Source: Chryseobacterium ginsenosidimutans (GTDB lineage Bacteria; Bacteroidota; Bacteroidia; Flavobacteriales; Weeksellaceae). From it: a stretch of 64,000 bases of DNA. The DNA is taken from contig NZ_JAUSXC010000001.1 of the NCBI RefSeq assembly GCF_030823405.1, positions 744,001 to 808,000 of the forward strand, read 5' to 3'. A program made the translations under genes and the position numbers. This document shows, one piece after another, positions 1 to 8,531 of this stretch. Positions within the stretch are counted from its first letter, which is position 1. Each line of letters starts with the position of its first letter. The notes beneath the pieces were generated by a model, which saw only the letters and a program-made list of their open reading frames with translations, had not been told where the DNA came from and did not search any database.

Positions 1-304
1 ACTTAAAAGCCTCCTTGATATTATTTTTTTCGGTATAGTAACTTACTAAGCCCAAAAAAGTTTTTCCTTTTCTGGAATTCCACTTATTTTTTTTGATTAA
101 TTCAAGATTCTTTTGAGTATAAAAAAAACAACTGTCGGGATTATAAATTCTATAAATATTGATTAAACTTTGTTGCAACTCAAAACGCTTTTCTTCTGAA
201 GAAGCTTTTTTAAGCTCTTTTTTGAAAGACTCAAGTTTCGAAAACTCCTGCGAACATAATGGTAATGGCAAGAATAGAATAAAGAAAATAAATCTTGCAA
301 TCAT
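1..304 (-). CDS. Partial exported TPR-like protein (N-terminus only)
   Basis: An open frame runs from an ATG at 304 leftwards off the window edge, giving about 101 residues. The N-terminus is a hydrophobic signal-peptide-like segment (residues 1-19, ending near LCSQ). It is followed by a charged helical region and a pair of short helices with the spacing of tetratricopeptide repeats (segments near FYTQKNLELIKK and GLVSYYTEKNNIKEAFK). In Bacteroidota such openings commonly belong to periplasmic TPR sensor histidine kinases or LuxR-type regulators, but the C-terminal part that would decide this is outside the window. It is divergent from the gene starting at 472, with a 167-bp shared upstream region. 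The reading frame is clear; the function is inferred. Confidence 0.6.
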   Translation of the reverse strand, partial: MIARFIFFILFLPLPLCSQEFSKLESFKKELKKASSEEKRFELQQSLINIYRIYNPDSCFFYTQKNLELIKKNKWNSRKGKTFLGLVSYYTEKNNIKEAFK

Positions 305-471
305 AATGTATAGTTTCTACTAAGTTAATATTTTATTAAATGTCATTCGTCGATTTTTTTTGTCGTTTATCTATTTCCGGATTATCTCCCTCTTATATGT
401 GGTAATTTAGTGGTTCAGAATTTCTATTTAGATTTTGACATAACCAAATAATAACCACAAAACCATTTTAT

Positions 472-957
472 ATGAAAAGAACATCTATTCAATGCTTCTT
501 TATCATTTGGCTCCTCATTCCCGTCGGACTGCTGAAAGCACAATCGGCGGTCATGACGACAGGAGCAAATGCAACGGGAAGCAACGGCTCGGTTTCTTAC
601 AGTGTAGGGCAGACCGCTTATCTTGTGAAAGGCAGCAACCGGGAAATTTCTGAAGGCGTACAACAGGTCTACGAAATCACTACACTCGCTACCAGTGAAA
701 CCTCAGCGTCAGCTGAAGAAAGCATTTTATTGTATCCTAATCCTTTTAAAGATTATATATATCTGGATTTTACAACGAACAGCTTCAAAGGCTCCGAATA
801 TCAGCTTTTTGATGTAGCCGGCAAGCTTATTAAAAAGGATAAAATTACCGAATCTAAATCTGAACTGAATTTTTCTTCTCTCCCGTCCGCAATGTATATC
901 ATCAGGATCAATCAGGAAGGTAAAAACATAAAAACATTCAAAATCATTAAAAAATAA
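472..957 (+). CDS. T9SS type A sorting domain-containing secreted protein
   Basis: A 161-residue protein with a signal peptide (residues 1-23, ending LLKAQ). A short passenger follows that resembles the small domains often placed before surface adhesins in this group (SVSYSVGQTAY motif). The C-terminal 75 residues form a typical type IX secretion sorting domain: YPNPFKDYIYLDF opening, a YQLFDVAGKLI strand, and a terminal MYIIRINQEGKNIKTFKIIKK-type end. The product should cross the inner membrane by Sec and the outer membrane by the Por/T9SS machine, then be anchored or released. It ends only 5 bases before the ATG of the 850-residue surface protein, so the two are almost certainly co-transcribed. 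The passenger function is unknown. Confidence 0.85.
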   Translation: MKRTSIQCFFIIWLLIPVGLLKAQSAVMTTGANATGSNGSVSYSVGQTAYLVKGSNREISEGVQQVYEITTLATSETSASAEESILLYPNPFKDYIYLDFTTNSFKGSEYQLFDVAGKLIKKDKITESKSELNFSSLPSAMYIIRINQEGKNIKTFKIIKK

Positions 958-962
958 CCACC

Positions 963-3515
963 ATGAAAAAAATATTACTAGCAGCGGGAATTTTGCTCGG
1001 CACACAATTAGCCTTTGCGCAGGTTCCCGAAAAAATGAGTTATCAGGCAATTGTCCGAAATACGGGAGGACAGGTTTTAGCCAATCAAAATATCGGAGTA
1101 AGAGTAAGTGTTCTGCAGGGTTCGCCGGCAGGGACAGTCGTTTACTCTGAAAGACTTACCGGTAACACCAATGTCAACGGACTTATCACTATGGAAGTAG
1201 GGACAGGAACAGTACTTTCGGGAACCTTTAATACAATTAACTGGCCCACGGGAAGTTATTATTTAAAAACAGAAACCGATCCCACAGGAGGAACAAACTA
1301 TACCATCACAGGTACAAGTCAGTTATTAAGTGTTCCTTATGCAATGTTTGCCAAATCAGCAGGAGGAGTAAGTGGAGGAGGAGCTTTTTCAATACCATAT
1401 GTAAATACTTTTACTAATGCAGGAAGTTTATTTTCTATCACGAATAACGGTGACGGAACATCTTTAGAGGGTATAAACAGTACCACATCATCCAGTATTG
1501 CCCCAGTAAGAGGTGTTGTAAATAATATTGCTCCAGGAGGATTTTCTTCTGCTGTCCGAGGGATAAATAACGGAACAGGAGGCTTGGGAATAGGAACATG
1601 GGGAAGCCAGGACGGAAGCGGATGGGGAGTTTACGGAGTTACACCTACAGGTTTAGGAGTTTACGGAAATTCATCAGGAAGTGGATACGGAGTTTATGCA
1701 AACAGTAATTCCGGAACAGGTCTTAATGCGACAAGTACGACTGGTATTGCTGCCAACATAGCAATTCTTAATAATGCCAATAACAATAATGTCATTAATG
1801 CGAATACGCTTGGAAACGGAACCGTAATTAATGTGTTATCTTCCGGAAGTGGTGCCGGTGTAATAAGTTCAACAGGAACAGGTTTCGCAATCCACGGTAT
1901 TACAAGTGCACAATCTTCTGCCGGTGTTATAGCAGATAATAACGGAGCCGGTGAAGCTATTGTAGGTAGAAATACTAGTGACATTGCAGGAGCCGTTGTT
2001 GGTAGAAATGATGGCGGTGGATATGGTGTGAGGGGTTTTGTTGCAACAAATACGACAGGAACATCTATCGGTGTTTTAGGGCAAGTAGGTCAAAATAGCG
2101 GTAAAGGACGTGCCGGAAGATTCGAAAACTTAAACGCAACGAATGACAGGAATACTTTCGAAGTAGAATCAAACAGTACAGGGAATATTCCGGATAATAC
2201 ATTAGGAAACGTTTCATCTTTTCTTGCTAATAATACAAACAGTGTAAGTGCTGCGGTAAGAGGTGAAACCAAATCAATATTTGGAAACTTTGGTGCGGCA
2301 GGTATTTTTGGAGTTGCTTCAGGAACCGGAGGATTTGGCGGACTTTTCTACACTTCAAATTTATCAGGAAACGGTAGGGCTTTAGTTGCTTTATCAGACG
2401 GAAACGGTGATGCGATTTTAGCCAATGCAGGAAAAGACGGTGATGCTGTAGAAGCCAGTGTCGACGGGACAGGACGTGCCATCTATGGCTGGGTTCCTAC
2501 TTTCAGCACGGGGAAAGCGGCTGAATTCAAAAACTTCAATACAACAAATACAAATCCGGTACTTACTTCTACGACAGTCAGTAACTCTATTGCAGGAGAC
2601 TTCTTCGTAGACAATACAAACGGAACTTCACCTGCTGTACACGGTAAAGTAAGCTCTCAGTTTGCCAACTTCGGAACTGCAGGGGTTTATGGTGAATCTA
2701 TAGGAACAGGCGGTTTTGCAGGTTTGTTCTATCAAAGTAATGCAAGCGGAAACGGTCCGGCTGTAATTGCTCTGACAGAAGGAAATGGAAATGCTATCAC
2801 TGCCAATGCCGGAAAAAATGGTAATGGCGTAGAAGCCAACGTGGATGGAACCGGTTCTGCTGTTTACGGTTGGGTTCCCAATTTCGGGACTGGTAGAGCG
2901 GGATATTTCAGAAATTTTAACACTGCCAATTCTCAAGCGGTATTATCCGTAACTAATGTAGGTACAGGAACAGGATTTTTTGTAAATCATACAGGAGCTT
3001 CAGGAAATATAGCTGTTTTTCAAAGTGCATCTGCCAATGTTGCACGCGTTGACAAAACAGGAAAAGGATTTTTTAACGGAGGTACACAAAGCAGTGGCGC
3101 CGATTTAGCGGAAGCATTTGACGTAGAGGGTAATACTTCAGAATACGAACCGGGAGATATCTTAATTATTTCAATAGATTCTGACAGAACGGTTGAAAAA
3201 TCTTCAAAACCATATTCTAACTTGGTGGCAGGAGTATATGCTACAAAACCCGGTGTTCTTTTAACAGAGGAAAATGTAGATTCTGAACTGATCGGAAAAG
3301 TTCCGATGGGTGTAATCGGGGTAATTCCTACTAAAGTTTGCCTTGAAGGCGGGAAAATTAAAAGAGGAGATCTTTTGGTAAGTTCATCAAAATCAGGAGT
3401 TGCAATGAAAGCCAATCTTAAAAAAGTGAAAATCGGACAGGTAATAGGTAAAGCACTTCAGGATTATGACCAAAATGAAATCGGAAAAATTAAAGTATTA
3501 GTAAACATTAAATAA
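963..3515 (+). CDS. Large repetitive exported surface protein (850 aa)
   Basis: Signal peptide at residues 1-19 (AFAQ end). The N-terminal domain (about 20-135) begins PEKMSYQAIVRN and ends LLSVPYAMFAK, a module seen at the start of many Bacteroidota surface proteins. The centre (about 140-710) is rich in Gly, Asn, Thr and Ser with many GxG[VI]YG-like beta repeats. It contains two clearly duplicated units about 127 residues apart, starting near DNA 2282 and 2663 (shared elements GGFxGLFY, SGNG, ANAGK, VDGTG, YGWVP). The C-terminal 150 residues are non-repetitive (SSGADLAEAFDV, then alternating strands) and recall the C-terminal folding or autoproteolysis domains of phage tail spikes; that likeness is inference. 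No T9SS sorting domain is present. It sits between two other exported proteins in one operon. Confidence 0.8.
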   Translation: MKKILLAAGILLGTQLAFAQVPEKMSYQAIVRNTGGQVLANQNIGVRVSVLQGSPAGTVVYSERLTGNTNVNGLITMEVGTGTVLSGTFNTINWPTGSYYLKTETDPTGGTNYTITGTSQLLSVPYAMFAKSAGGVSGGGAFSIPYVNTFTNAGSLFSITNNGDGTSLEGINSTTSSSIAPVRGVVNNIAPGGFSSAVRGINNGTGGLGIGTWGSQDGSGWGVYGVTPTGLGVYGNSSGSGYGVYANSNSGTGLNATSTTGIAANIAILNNANNNNVINANTLGNGTVINVLSSGSGAGVISSTGTGFAIHGITSAQSSAGVIADNNGAGEAIVGRNTSDIAGAVVGRNDGGGYGVRGFVATNTTGTSIGVLGQVGQNSGKGRAGRFENLNATNDRNTFEVESNSTGNIPDNTLGNVSSFLANNTNSVSAAVRGETKSIFGNFGAAGIFGVASGTGGFGGLFYTSNLSGNGRALVALSDGNGDAILANAGKDGDAVEASVDGTGRAIYGWVPTFSTGKAAEFKNFNTTNTNPVLTSTTVSNSIAGDFFVDNTNGTSPAVHGKVSSQFANFGTAGVYGESIGTGGFAGLFYQSNASGNGPAVIALTEGNGNAITANAGKNGNGVEANVDGTGSAVYGWVPNFGTGRAGYFRNFNTANSQAVLSVTNVGTGTGFFVNHTGASGNIAVFQSASANVARVDKTGKGFFNGGTQSSGADLAEAFDVEGNTSEYEPGDILIISIDSDRTVEKSSKPYSNLVAGVYATKPGVLLTEENVDSELIGKVPMGVIGVIPTKVCLEGGKIKRGDLLVSSSKSGVAMKANLKKVKIGQVIGKALQDYDQNEIGKIKVLVNIK

Positions 3516-3521
3516 ACTATC

Positions 3522-3938
3522 ATGAAATCATTATATATCATTGCATTCTTAGCCTTAAGCGTAAATATTTATGCTCAGGAAAATAAAAAAGCCCCTGAAA
3601 CACAGGCACAGGAAGCTCCAAACTATAAAGAATCCAAAGAATTCGAAGCCAAAATGATGAAAGAAGCTCAGGAAAGAGCGGCAAAAAAGCCTTCCAATGT
3701 TACATTAGCTTCTGAACAGGGTCTTGAAGTAAAACAACAGACAGCAACAAAACAAGAAAAACCAAATAATACCGGAAAAATGCTGCCCAACACTGCCAGT
3801 AATGAAGAGTTTTTGGCATCAATCCCCGGAAGATCACCCAGAAAAGTGAGCATTCCTAAGAGCACAAGCAGTAATGTACAAGGTTTGCCAAGTACAGCAA
3901 CGCTTGCTGAAATAAAAAAAACGATTCCGAAAAACTAA
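3522..3938 (+). CDS. Small exported protein of unknown function
   Basis: A 138-residue protein starting 6 bases after the large repeat protein and therefore in the same operon. Residues 1-18 are a signal peptide (NIYAQ end). The rest is strongly hydrophilic and rich in Lys, Glu, Ala, Gln and Ser with no predicted membrane segment. It has a charged, probably helical first half (EFEAKMMKEAQERAAKK) and a Ser/Thr/Pro-containing second half (FLASIPGRSPRKVSIP), followed by a short helix (LAEIKKTIPKN). I recognise no family. Its position suggests an accessory role for the surface protein just upstream. The strong terminator right after it closes the three-gene unit. Confidence 0.7.
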   Translation: MKSLYIIAFLALSVNIYAQENKKAPETQAQEAPNYKESKEFEAKMMKEAQERAAKKPSNVTLASEQGLEVKQQTATKQEKPNNTGKMLPNTASNEEFLASIPGRSPRKVSIPKSTSSNVQGLPSTATLAEIKKTIPKN

Positions 3939-3960
3939 TAACCAACAAAGTTCTCAACAA

Positions 3961-3990
3961 AAAAAGTCCATCTTAGGTGGACTTTTTATA
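3961..3990. terminator. Bidirectional intrinsic terminator
   Basis: A 10-bp perfect stem (AAAAAGTCCA / TGGACTTTTT, loop of 7) lies between the converging ends of the exported-protein operon and the META lipoprotein. It has A and T runs on either side, so it can serve both strands. Confidence 0.85.
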
Positions 3991-4012
3991 TTTAATATTT
4001 ATCAGAATTAAA

Positions 4013-4447
4013 TTAATCCCAATCTGCTGCAATAAACTTCATTGAATGTCCCTGATCATCAGTCAATCTTAAAAAATGACCTTCAACTTTATAATTCGTC
4101 ATATTTTTAAAACTTTTCGAAAAATCGTCTTCCAGTTTTATATTCTGACACATCATTTCCGTGCCTGCAATTCCTGATATTTTCATTTTACCGTTAGCTT
4201 TAAATTCTGAACTGAAAAACATCCTGTTACAGCCCATAAAAGCATTTCCTTTAATTTTTCCGTTTTCGATGGTTGAGGTTAAATCAATTTTAGCATTGTT
4301 TTTAATTAGATCTTCCTTAGTATAATTTTCAAAAGAAATGAGCATCCATTCTCTTTGAATCTGTGAGTTTTTTACCGGAACTGATGAGCAGTTTAAAGCA
4401 AATCCCAAGCATAAAAAGGCTAAAACGGTAAATATTATTTTTTTCAT
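4013..4447 (-). CDS. META domain-containing lipoprotein
   Basis: A 144-residue protein whose N-terminus is a lipoprotein signal (hydrophobic stretch then LNCSS, lipidated Cys about residue 20). The mature part matches the META/HslJ domain: an opening REWMLISFE strand, GNAFMGCNRMFFSSEF in the middle, the TEMMC motif and a closing strand around MKFIA. The paired cysteines of the MGCN and MMC motifs, typical of secreted META domains, are both present. The family is linked to heat or stress resistance and to novobiocin resistance in HslJ of Escherichia coli, but the molecular function is not established. It converges on the upstream operon across a shared terminator and lies back to back with the S46 peptidase gene. 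Confidence 0.85.
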   Translation of the reverse strand: MKKIIFTVLAFLCLGFALNCSSVPVKNSQIQREWMLISFENYTKEDLIKNNAKIDLTSTIENGKIKGNAFMGCNRMFFSSEFKANGKMKISGIAGTEMMCQNIKLEDDFSKSFKNMTNYKVEGHFLRLTDDQGHSMKFIAADWD

Positions 4448-4534
4448 AACTCACTCTAATCCATTTTCATACCATCACAGACATGAAACCGTAAAAAAAT
4501 TAGTAAATTAGCGACACAAAAATTATTTTATAAA

Positions 4535-6736
4535 ATGAAAAGAATATTACTACTATTCACTTTCCTTTTAAGTTTTGTTCAAATGAGGGCAGACGAGGGA
4601 ATGTGGCTGTTAATGCTCGTAAAAAGACTTAATGGTGTAGATATGCAAAAAGAAGGTTTGCATCTTACGCCTGAAGAAATTTATTCTGTCAACAATTCAA
4701 GCTTGAAAGATGCAATCGTAAGTTTCGGTGGTTTCTGTACAGGTGAGATTGTTTCCAATCAGGGTCTTATTTTTACAAATCACCATTGTGGTTATGGTGC
4801 TGTAGCTGCGGCTTCTACACCGGAAAAAGACTACCTTAAGAACGGATTCTGGGCAATGAAGCAAAAAGACGAATTCAATGCGAAAGATCTTTATGTAAGA
4901 TTTTTAGTAAGAATGGATGATGCTACACAGAGAATCAATTCTAAATTAAACAACAACATGTCCGCTGCAGATAGAAAAGCTGTGATTGATGCTGAAACTA
5001 AAGCAATCCAGTCTGAAAACTCTGAAAACGGAAAATATACCGTAGTAGTAAAAGATTTCTTTAATGGAAATGAATTTTACTATTTCGTTTATCAAGATTA
5101 TAAGGATATCAGATTAGTTGGAGCTCCGCCTTCATCATTGGGGAAATTTGGTGGTGATACAGATAACTGGGAGTGGCCAAGACATACTGCAGACTTTACA
5201 GTTTTCAGAGTATATGCAGATGCTGCAGGAAACCCTGCTGAGTTTGCACCAACGAACGTTCCTTTAAAACCTAAGCATTTCTTACCTGTTTCTCTTAAAG
5301 GAGTGAAACCGGGTGATTTCTCAATGATTTTGGGTTATCCGGGAAGAACAAACCGTTATTTGACTTCTTACGGAATTCAGCAAATGGTTGGTAAAGATTA
5401 TCCGGCTTGGGTTGAAGCTTCTAAATTAGCCATGGACGTAATGAAAAAGTACATGAATAAGGATAAAGGAACTCAACTTAATTATGCTTCTCAATACGCT
5501 TCTGTAGCTAACTATTGGAAAAACAGACAAGGAACAATTGATGCTGTTATCAAAAACGGAACAATTACAGATAAGCAAGCTATTGAAGAAAAATTCAAAA
5601 CTTGGGCTGTACAACCTGCAAACATTGGTGAGTACGAAACTGTTTTGGAGGATATCGGTATTTATTACAAGCAAACGTCTGACAGAAATGTTGAAAGAAA
5701 CTATGCTACTCAACTTTTAAGAAATGCTAAATATTTCTCTCTTGCATTACAGGTTGGTCCTGTTCTAAGAGCTTATGCTGAGCAGGATATGAAAGGAAGA
5801 TTGGCAATGAAGCCAAAAGTAGATGCTGCTATCAAAGCTGCTTACGAAAACATCAATACAAACCTTGAAGGTGAAATGATGAACTCAATGGTAAATCTTT
5901 ACCAGACAAAAGTGAACAAAGATGTTGCTTCTGAAACAATTATGGGATTAGATGCCAAATCTCTTTCTAATGTTGCTTATTCATCAATCTTTGCAAATAA
6001 AACGTCTGCTACAAACTTTATTTTGAACCCGGACCGTTTAAAATTAGATGCAGATCCGCTTTTGAAAATTGCAAACGGAATTGTGGCTGATCAAAAAGCT
6101 TCAAGCGAGAGATTTATGAAAATTGATGATAATTTTGCTAAAAACAACAGATTATTCTTAGCAGGATTAATGAAGGCTATGCCTGATAAGAAATTCTATC
6201 CGGATGCAAACTCTACAATGAGATTGACTTACGGAACTGTAGATAAATTGCCAATCAGAGAAGACAGAAATTACTTCGGTGTTACTGATAACTATTATAC
6301 AGATATGACAGGTCTTGTAGGAAAATACAAGAAAGGAGATGAAGAGTTTGACCTTCCACAAAGGGTTATTGATCTTTATAATATCAAAGATTTCGGTCAG
6401 TATGCTGATGCTAAAGGTTATATGCCGGTAAACTTCTTGTCAAACAACGATATTACAGGAGGTAACTCTGGTTCTCCGGTAATCGATGGAGATGGAAACC
6501 TTATCGGTATCGCATTCGACGGAAACAGTGAAGCGTTAAGCGGTGACATCGTTTTCGAACAGGAATGGCAAAAAACAATCAACGTAGACGTTCGTTTTGT
6601 TCTTTGGACAATCGACAAATATGCGGGTGCAAGAAGACTAATTGACGAATTACAATTAGTAAAAGATGCAAATACTCCTGCAGATACAAAAACAAAACCA
6701 GCTAAACCTTTAAAGGCAGTTAAAAAAGCAAAATAA
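4535..6736 (+). CDS. S46 family dipeptidyl-peptidase, DPP7-like
   Basis: A 733-residue exported serine peptidase that removes dipeptides from peptide N-termini in the periplasm. The signal peptide covers about residues 1-19. The chymotrypsin-like triad is visible: His84 in TNHHCGYGAV, an Asp in the GGDTDNWEWPRH region (about 206-225), and Ser645 in TGGNSGSPV. In this family the residue 18 positions after the catalytic Ser sets P1 preference. Here it is Gly (AFDGN), as in DPP7 enzymes that accept hydrophobic residues, and not the Arg of the Asp/Glu-specific DPP11. The Lys-rich tail (last 25 residues) is poorly structured. It is a single-gene transcript ended by the hairpin at 6755. Length is normal for the family. 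Confidence 0.93.
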   Translation: MKRILLLFTFLLSFVQMRADEGMWLLMLVKRLNGVDMQKEGLHLTPEEIYSVNNSSLKDAIVSFGGFCTGEIVSNQGLIFTNHHCGYGAVAAASTPEKDYLKNGFWAMKQKDEFNAKDLYVRFLVRMDDATQRINSKLNNNMSAADRKAVIDAETKAIQSENSENGKYTVVVKDFFNGNEFYYFVYQDYKDIRLVGAPPSSLGKFGGDTDNWEWPRHTADFTVFRVYADAAGNPAEFAPTNVPLKPKHFLPVSLKGVKPGDFSMILGYPGRTNRYLTSYGIQQMVGKDYPAWVEASKLAMDVMKKYMNKDKGTQLNYASQYASVANYWKNRQGTIDAVIKNGTITDKQAIEEKFKTWAVQPANIGEYETVLEDIGIYYKQTSDRNVERNYATQLLRNAKYFSLALQVGPVLRAYAEQDMKGRLAMKPKVDAAIKAAYENINTNLEGEMMNSMVNLYQTKVNKDVASETIMGLDAKSLSNVAYSSIFANKTSATNFILNPDRLKLDADPLLKIANGIVADQKASSERFMKIDDNFAKNNRLFLAGLMKAMPDKKFYPDANSTMRLTYGTVDKLPIREDRNYFGVTDNYYTDMTGLVGKYKKGDEEFDLPQRVIDLYNIKDFGQYADAKGYMPVNFLSNNDITGGNSGSPVIDGDGNLIGIAFDGNSEALSGDIVFEQEWQKTINVDVRFVLWTIDKYAGARRLIDELQLVKDANTPADTKTKPAKPLKAVKKAK

Positions 6737-6754
6737 TCTTTATTGATATATTTT

Positions 6755-6787
6755 AAAGACCGTGAAAGAAACTTTCACGGTCTTTTT
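6755..6787. terminator. Intrinsic terminator after the S46 peptidase
   Basis: Stem GACCGTGAAAG / CTTTCACGGTC with a 3-base loop, then a T run. It lies between convergent genes and has A residues upstream, so it may also stop the ComM transcript. Confidence 0.9.
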
Positions 6788-6834
6788 TAATTATTACTGT
6801 TTAAAATATTCTTTTATTAAAAATTAATTCTCGG

Positions 6835-8370
6835 TTAAGCATTCCAAAATTCCCGATCCAGGCTTCTGTATTGTATAGCCTCAGAAATATGTTGGGAAAG
6901 AATATTTTCAGATTCTTCAAGATCTGCAATTGTTCTGGCTACTTTTAAAATTCTGTCATAAGCTCTTGCCGAAAGATTCAGTTTTTCCATAGCTAATTTG
7001 ATGAGGTTGAACGAAGTAGAATCCAATTGGCAAAACTTTTCTGTTTCTCTAGGACCAATCTGAGCATTATAGCTGATTTTTAAATCTTTATATCGCTCTC
7101 TCTGAATCTCGCGCGCTATTAAAACACGTTTTCTGATATCTTCACTTTTCTCACCTTTTCTTCTTTCTGTCAACTGCTCAAATTCAACTTTTTGTACCTC
7201 AATATGAATATCAATTCTATCTAAAAGCGGTCCCGAAAGTTTGCTCATATATCTTTGCATTTCGTAAGCCGAGGAAGTATTGTTTGGATCATCTGGAAAA
7301 AAACCACTTGGACTTGGGTTCATTGATGCAACCAGCATAAAGCTTGCAGGATAATTGACTGTAAATCTCGCCCTTGAAATTGTTACTTCACGATCTTCCA
7401 AAGGTTGTCGCATGACCTCCAGAACAGTTCTTTTGAATTCCGGCATTTCGTCTAGAAATAAAACACCGTTGTGAGCCAAAGAAATTTCTCCTGGTTGCGG
7501 ATAGCTGCCTCCGCCAACTAAGGCAACATCAGATATGGTATGATGGGGTGAGCGGAAAGGGCGAACGGTCATTAAAGAGGTTTCCCGTCCCATTTTCCCT
7601 GCAACCGAATGTATTTTTGTGGTTTCCAGAGCTTCTTTTAGTGTTAATGGAGGTAAAATACTCGGAACTCTTTTAGCAAGCATTGTTTTTCCGCTTCCGG
7701 GAGGTCCTATTAAAATAATATTGTGTCCACCTGCTGCTGCAACTTCCATCGCTCTTTTAGCGGCTTCCTGTCCTTTAACTTCAGAAAAGTCGAATGGGAA
7801 ATCATTAATTTTGTCCTGAAATTCTTTTCGGGTATCAATCTCAACTTTTGGAAGGGGTTTTCCTTCATTAAAAAAATCAATTACTTCTTTAATATTTTCT
7901 GCTGCAAAAACATCAAGACTATTGACGATTGCCGCTTCACGAGTATTTTGTTTAGGTAATATAATTCCTTTAAAGCCTTCTTCACGAGCTTGAATAGCAA
8001 TCGGTAAGACTCCCTGAATCGGTTGTAAAGTTCCGTCAAGAGAAAGTTCTCCCATAATGATGTAATCCTGAATGTTTTCCGCAAGAATCTGATCTGAAGC
8101 AGCAAGAATTCCGATAGCAATACTCAGATCATAAGCAGCACCTTCTTTTCTGAGATCTGCAGGAGCCATATTGATAGTGATTTTCTTTCCGGGAATTTTG
8201 TATCCGACATTTTTCAGTGCAGCGGAAATTCTGTAACTACTTTCTTTAATAGCATTATCGGCAAGCCCCACCAAATGATAACCAACGCCGCCCGTGTCTA
8301 CATTTACTTCTATTGTAATGGTCTGTGCTGCAACTCCGTAAATTGCACTTCCGTAAATTTTAATCAGCAT
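6835..8370 (-). CDS. comM: YifB/ComM family Mg-chelatase-like AAA ATPase
   Basis: A 511-residue cytoplasmic protein with the family architecture: an N-terminal ChlI/Lon-like domain (about 1-170, opening MLIKIYGSAIYG), a central AAA+ module with Walker A GPPGSGKTMLAKR (about 221-233), Walker B GVLFLDEMPEF (about 305), and the C-terminal Mg-chelatase helical domain ending YRSLDREFW. ComM homologues are hexameric helicases that promote branch migration during integration of foreign single-stranded DNA in natural transformation. Many non-competent bacteria keep the gene, so a role in recombination is safer than one in competence. It starts 161 bp from the end of sufD and appears monocistronic. 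Confidence 0.92.
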   Translation of the reverse strand: MLIKIYGSAIYGVAAQTITIEVNVDTGGVGYHLVGLADNAIKESSYRISAALKNVGYKIPGKKITINMAPADLRKEGAAYDLSIAIGILAASDQILAENIQDYIIMGELSLDGTLQPIQGVLPIAIQAREEGFKGIILPKQNTREAAIVNSLDVFAAENIKEVIDFFNEGKPLPKVEIDTRKEFQDKINDFPFDFSEVKGQEAAKRAMEVAAAGGHNIILIGPPGSGKTMLAKRVPSILPPLTLKEALETTKIHSVAGKMGRETSLMTVRPFRSPHHTISDVALVGGGSYPQPGEISLAHNGVLFLDEMPEFKRTVLEVMRQPLEDREVTISRARFTVNYPASFMLVASMNPSPSGFFPDDPNNTSSAYEMQRYMSKLSGPLLDRIDIHIEVQKVEFEQLTERRKGEKSEDIRKRVLIAREIQRERYKDLKISYNAQIGPRETEKFCQLDSTSFNLIKLAMEKLNLSARAYDRILKVARTIADLEESENILSQHISEAIQYRSLDREFWNA

Positions 8371-8479
8371 TTTTTGTGTTTGCTGTAAATGTAAAAAAAA
8401 TTAATAATAGTTTTTAAAAAAGTTAGCCTTAGAGCATAAAAATAAAATATTAACCATGTATTAATTAACGGAGAAAAAA

Positions 8480-8510
8480 AGAGGCTGTCTCACTAATGAA
8501 ACAGCCTTCT
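8480..8510 (-). terminator. Terminator of the suf operon
   Basis: Read on the minus strand, GGCTGTTTCA - TTAG - TGAGACAGCC forms a stem with one wobble pair and is followed by a T7 run. It lies 22-52 bases downstream of the sufD stop. Confidence 0.85.
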
Positions 8511-8531
8511 TTTATTACCAATTATATATTG

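Noticed and set aside
1694..1984. Antisense open frames within the 850-aa surface protein gene (also 2090-2272, 2628-2936 and 3020-3415)
   Set aside because: They are mirror images of a low-complexity Gly/Asn/Ser-rich gene, with no promoter, no signal and biased composition.
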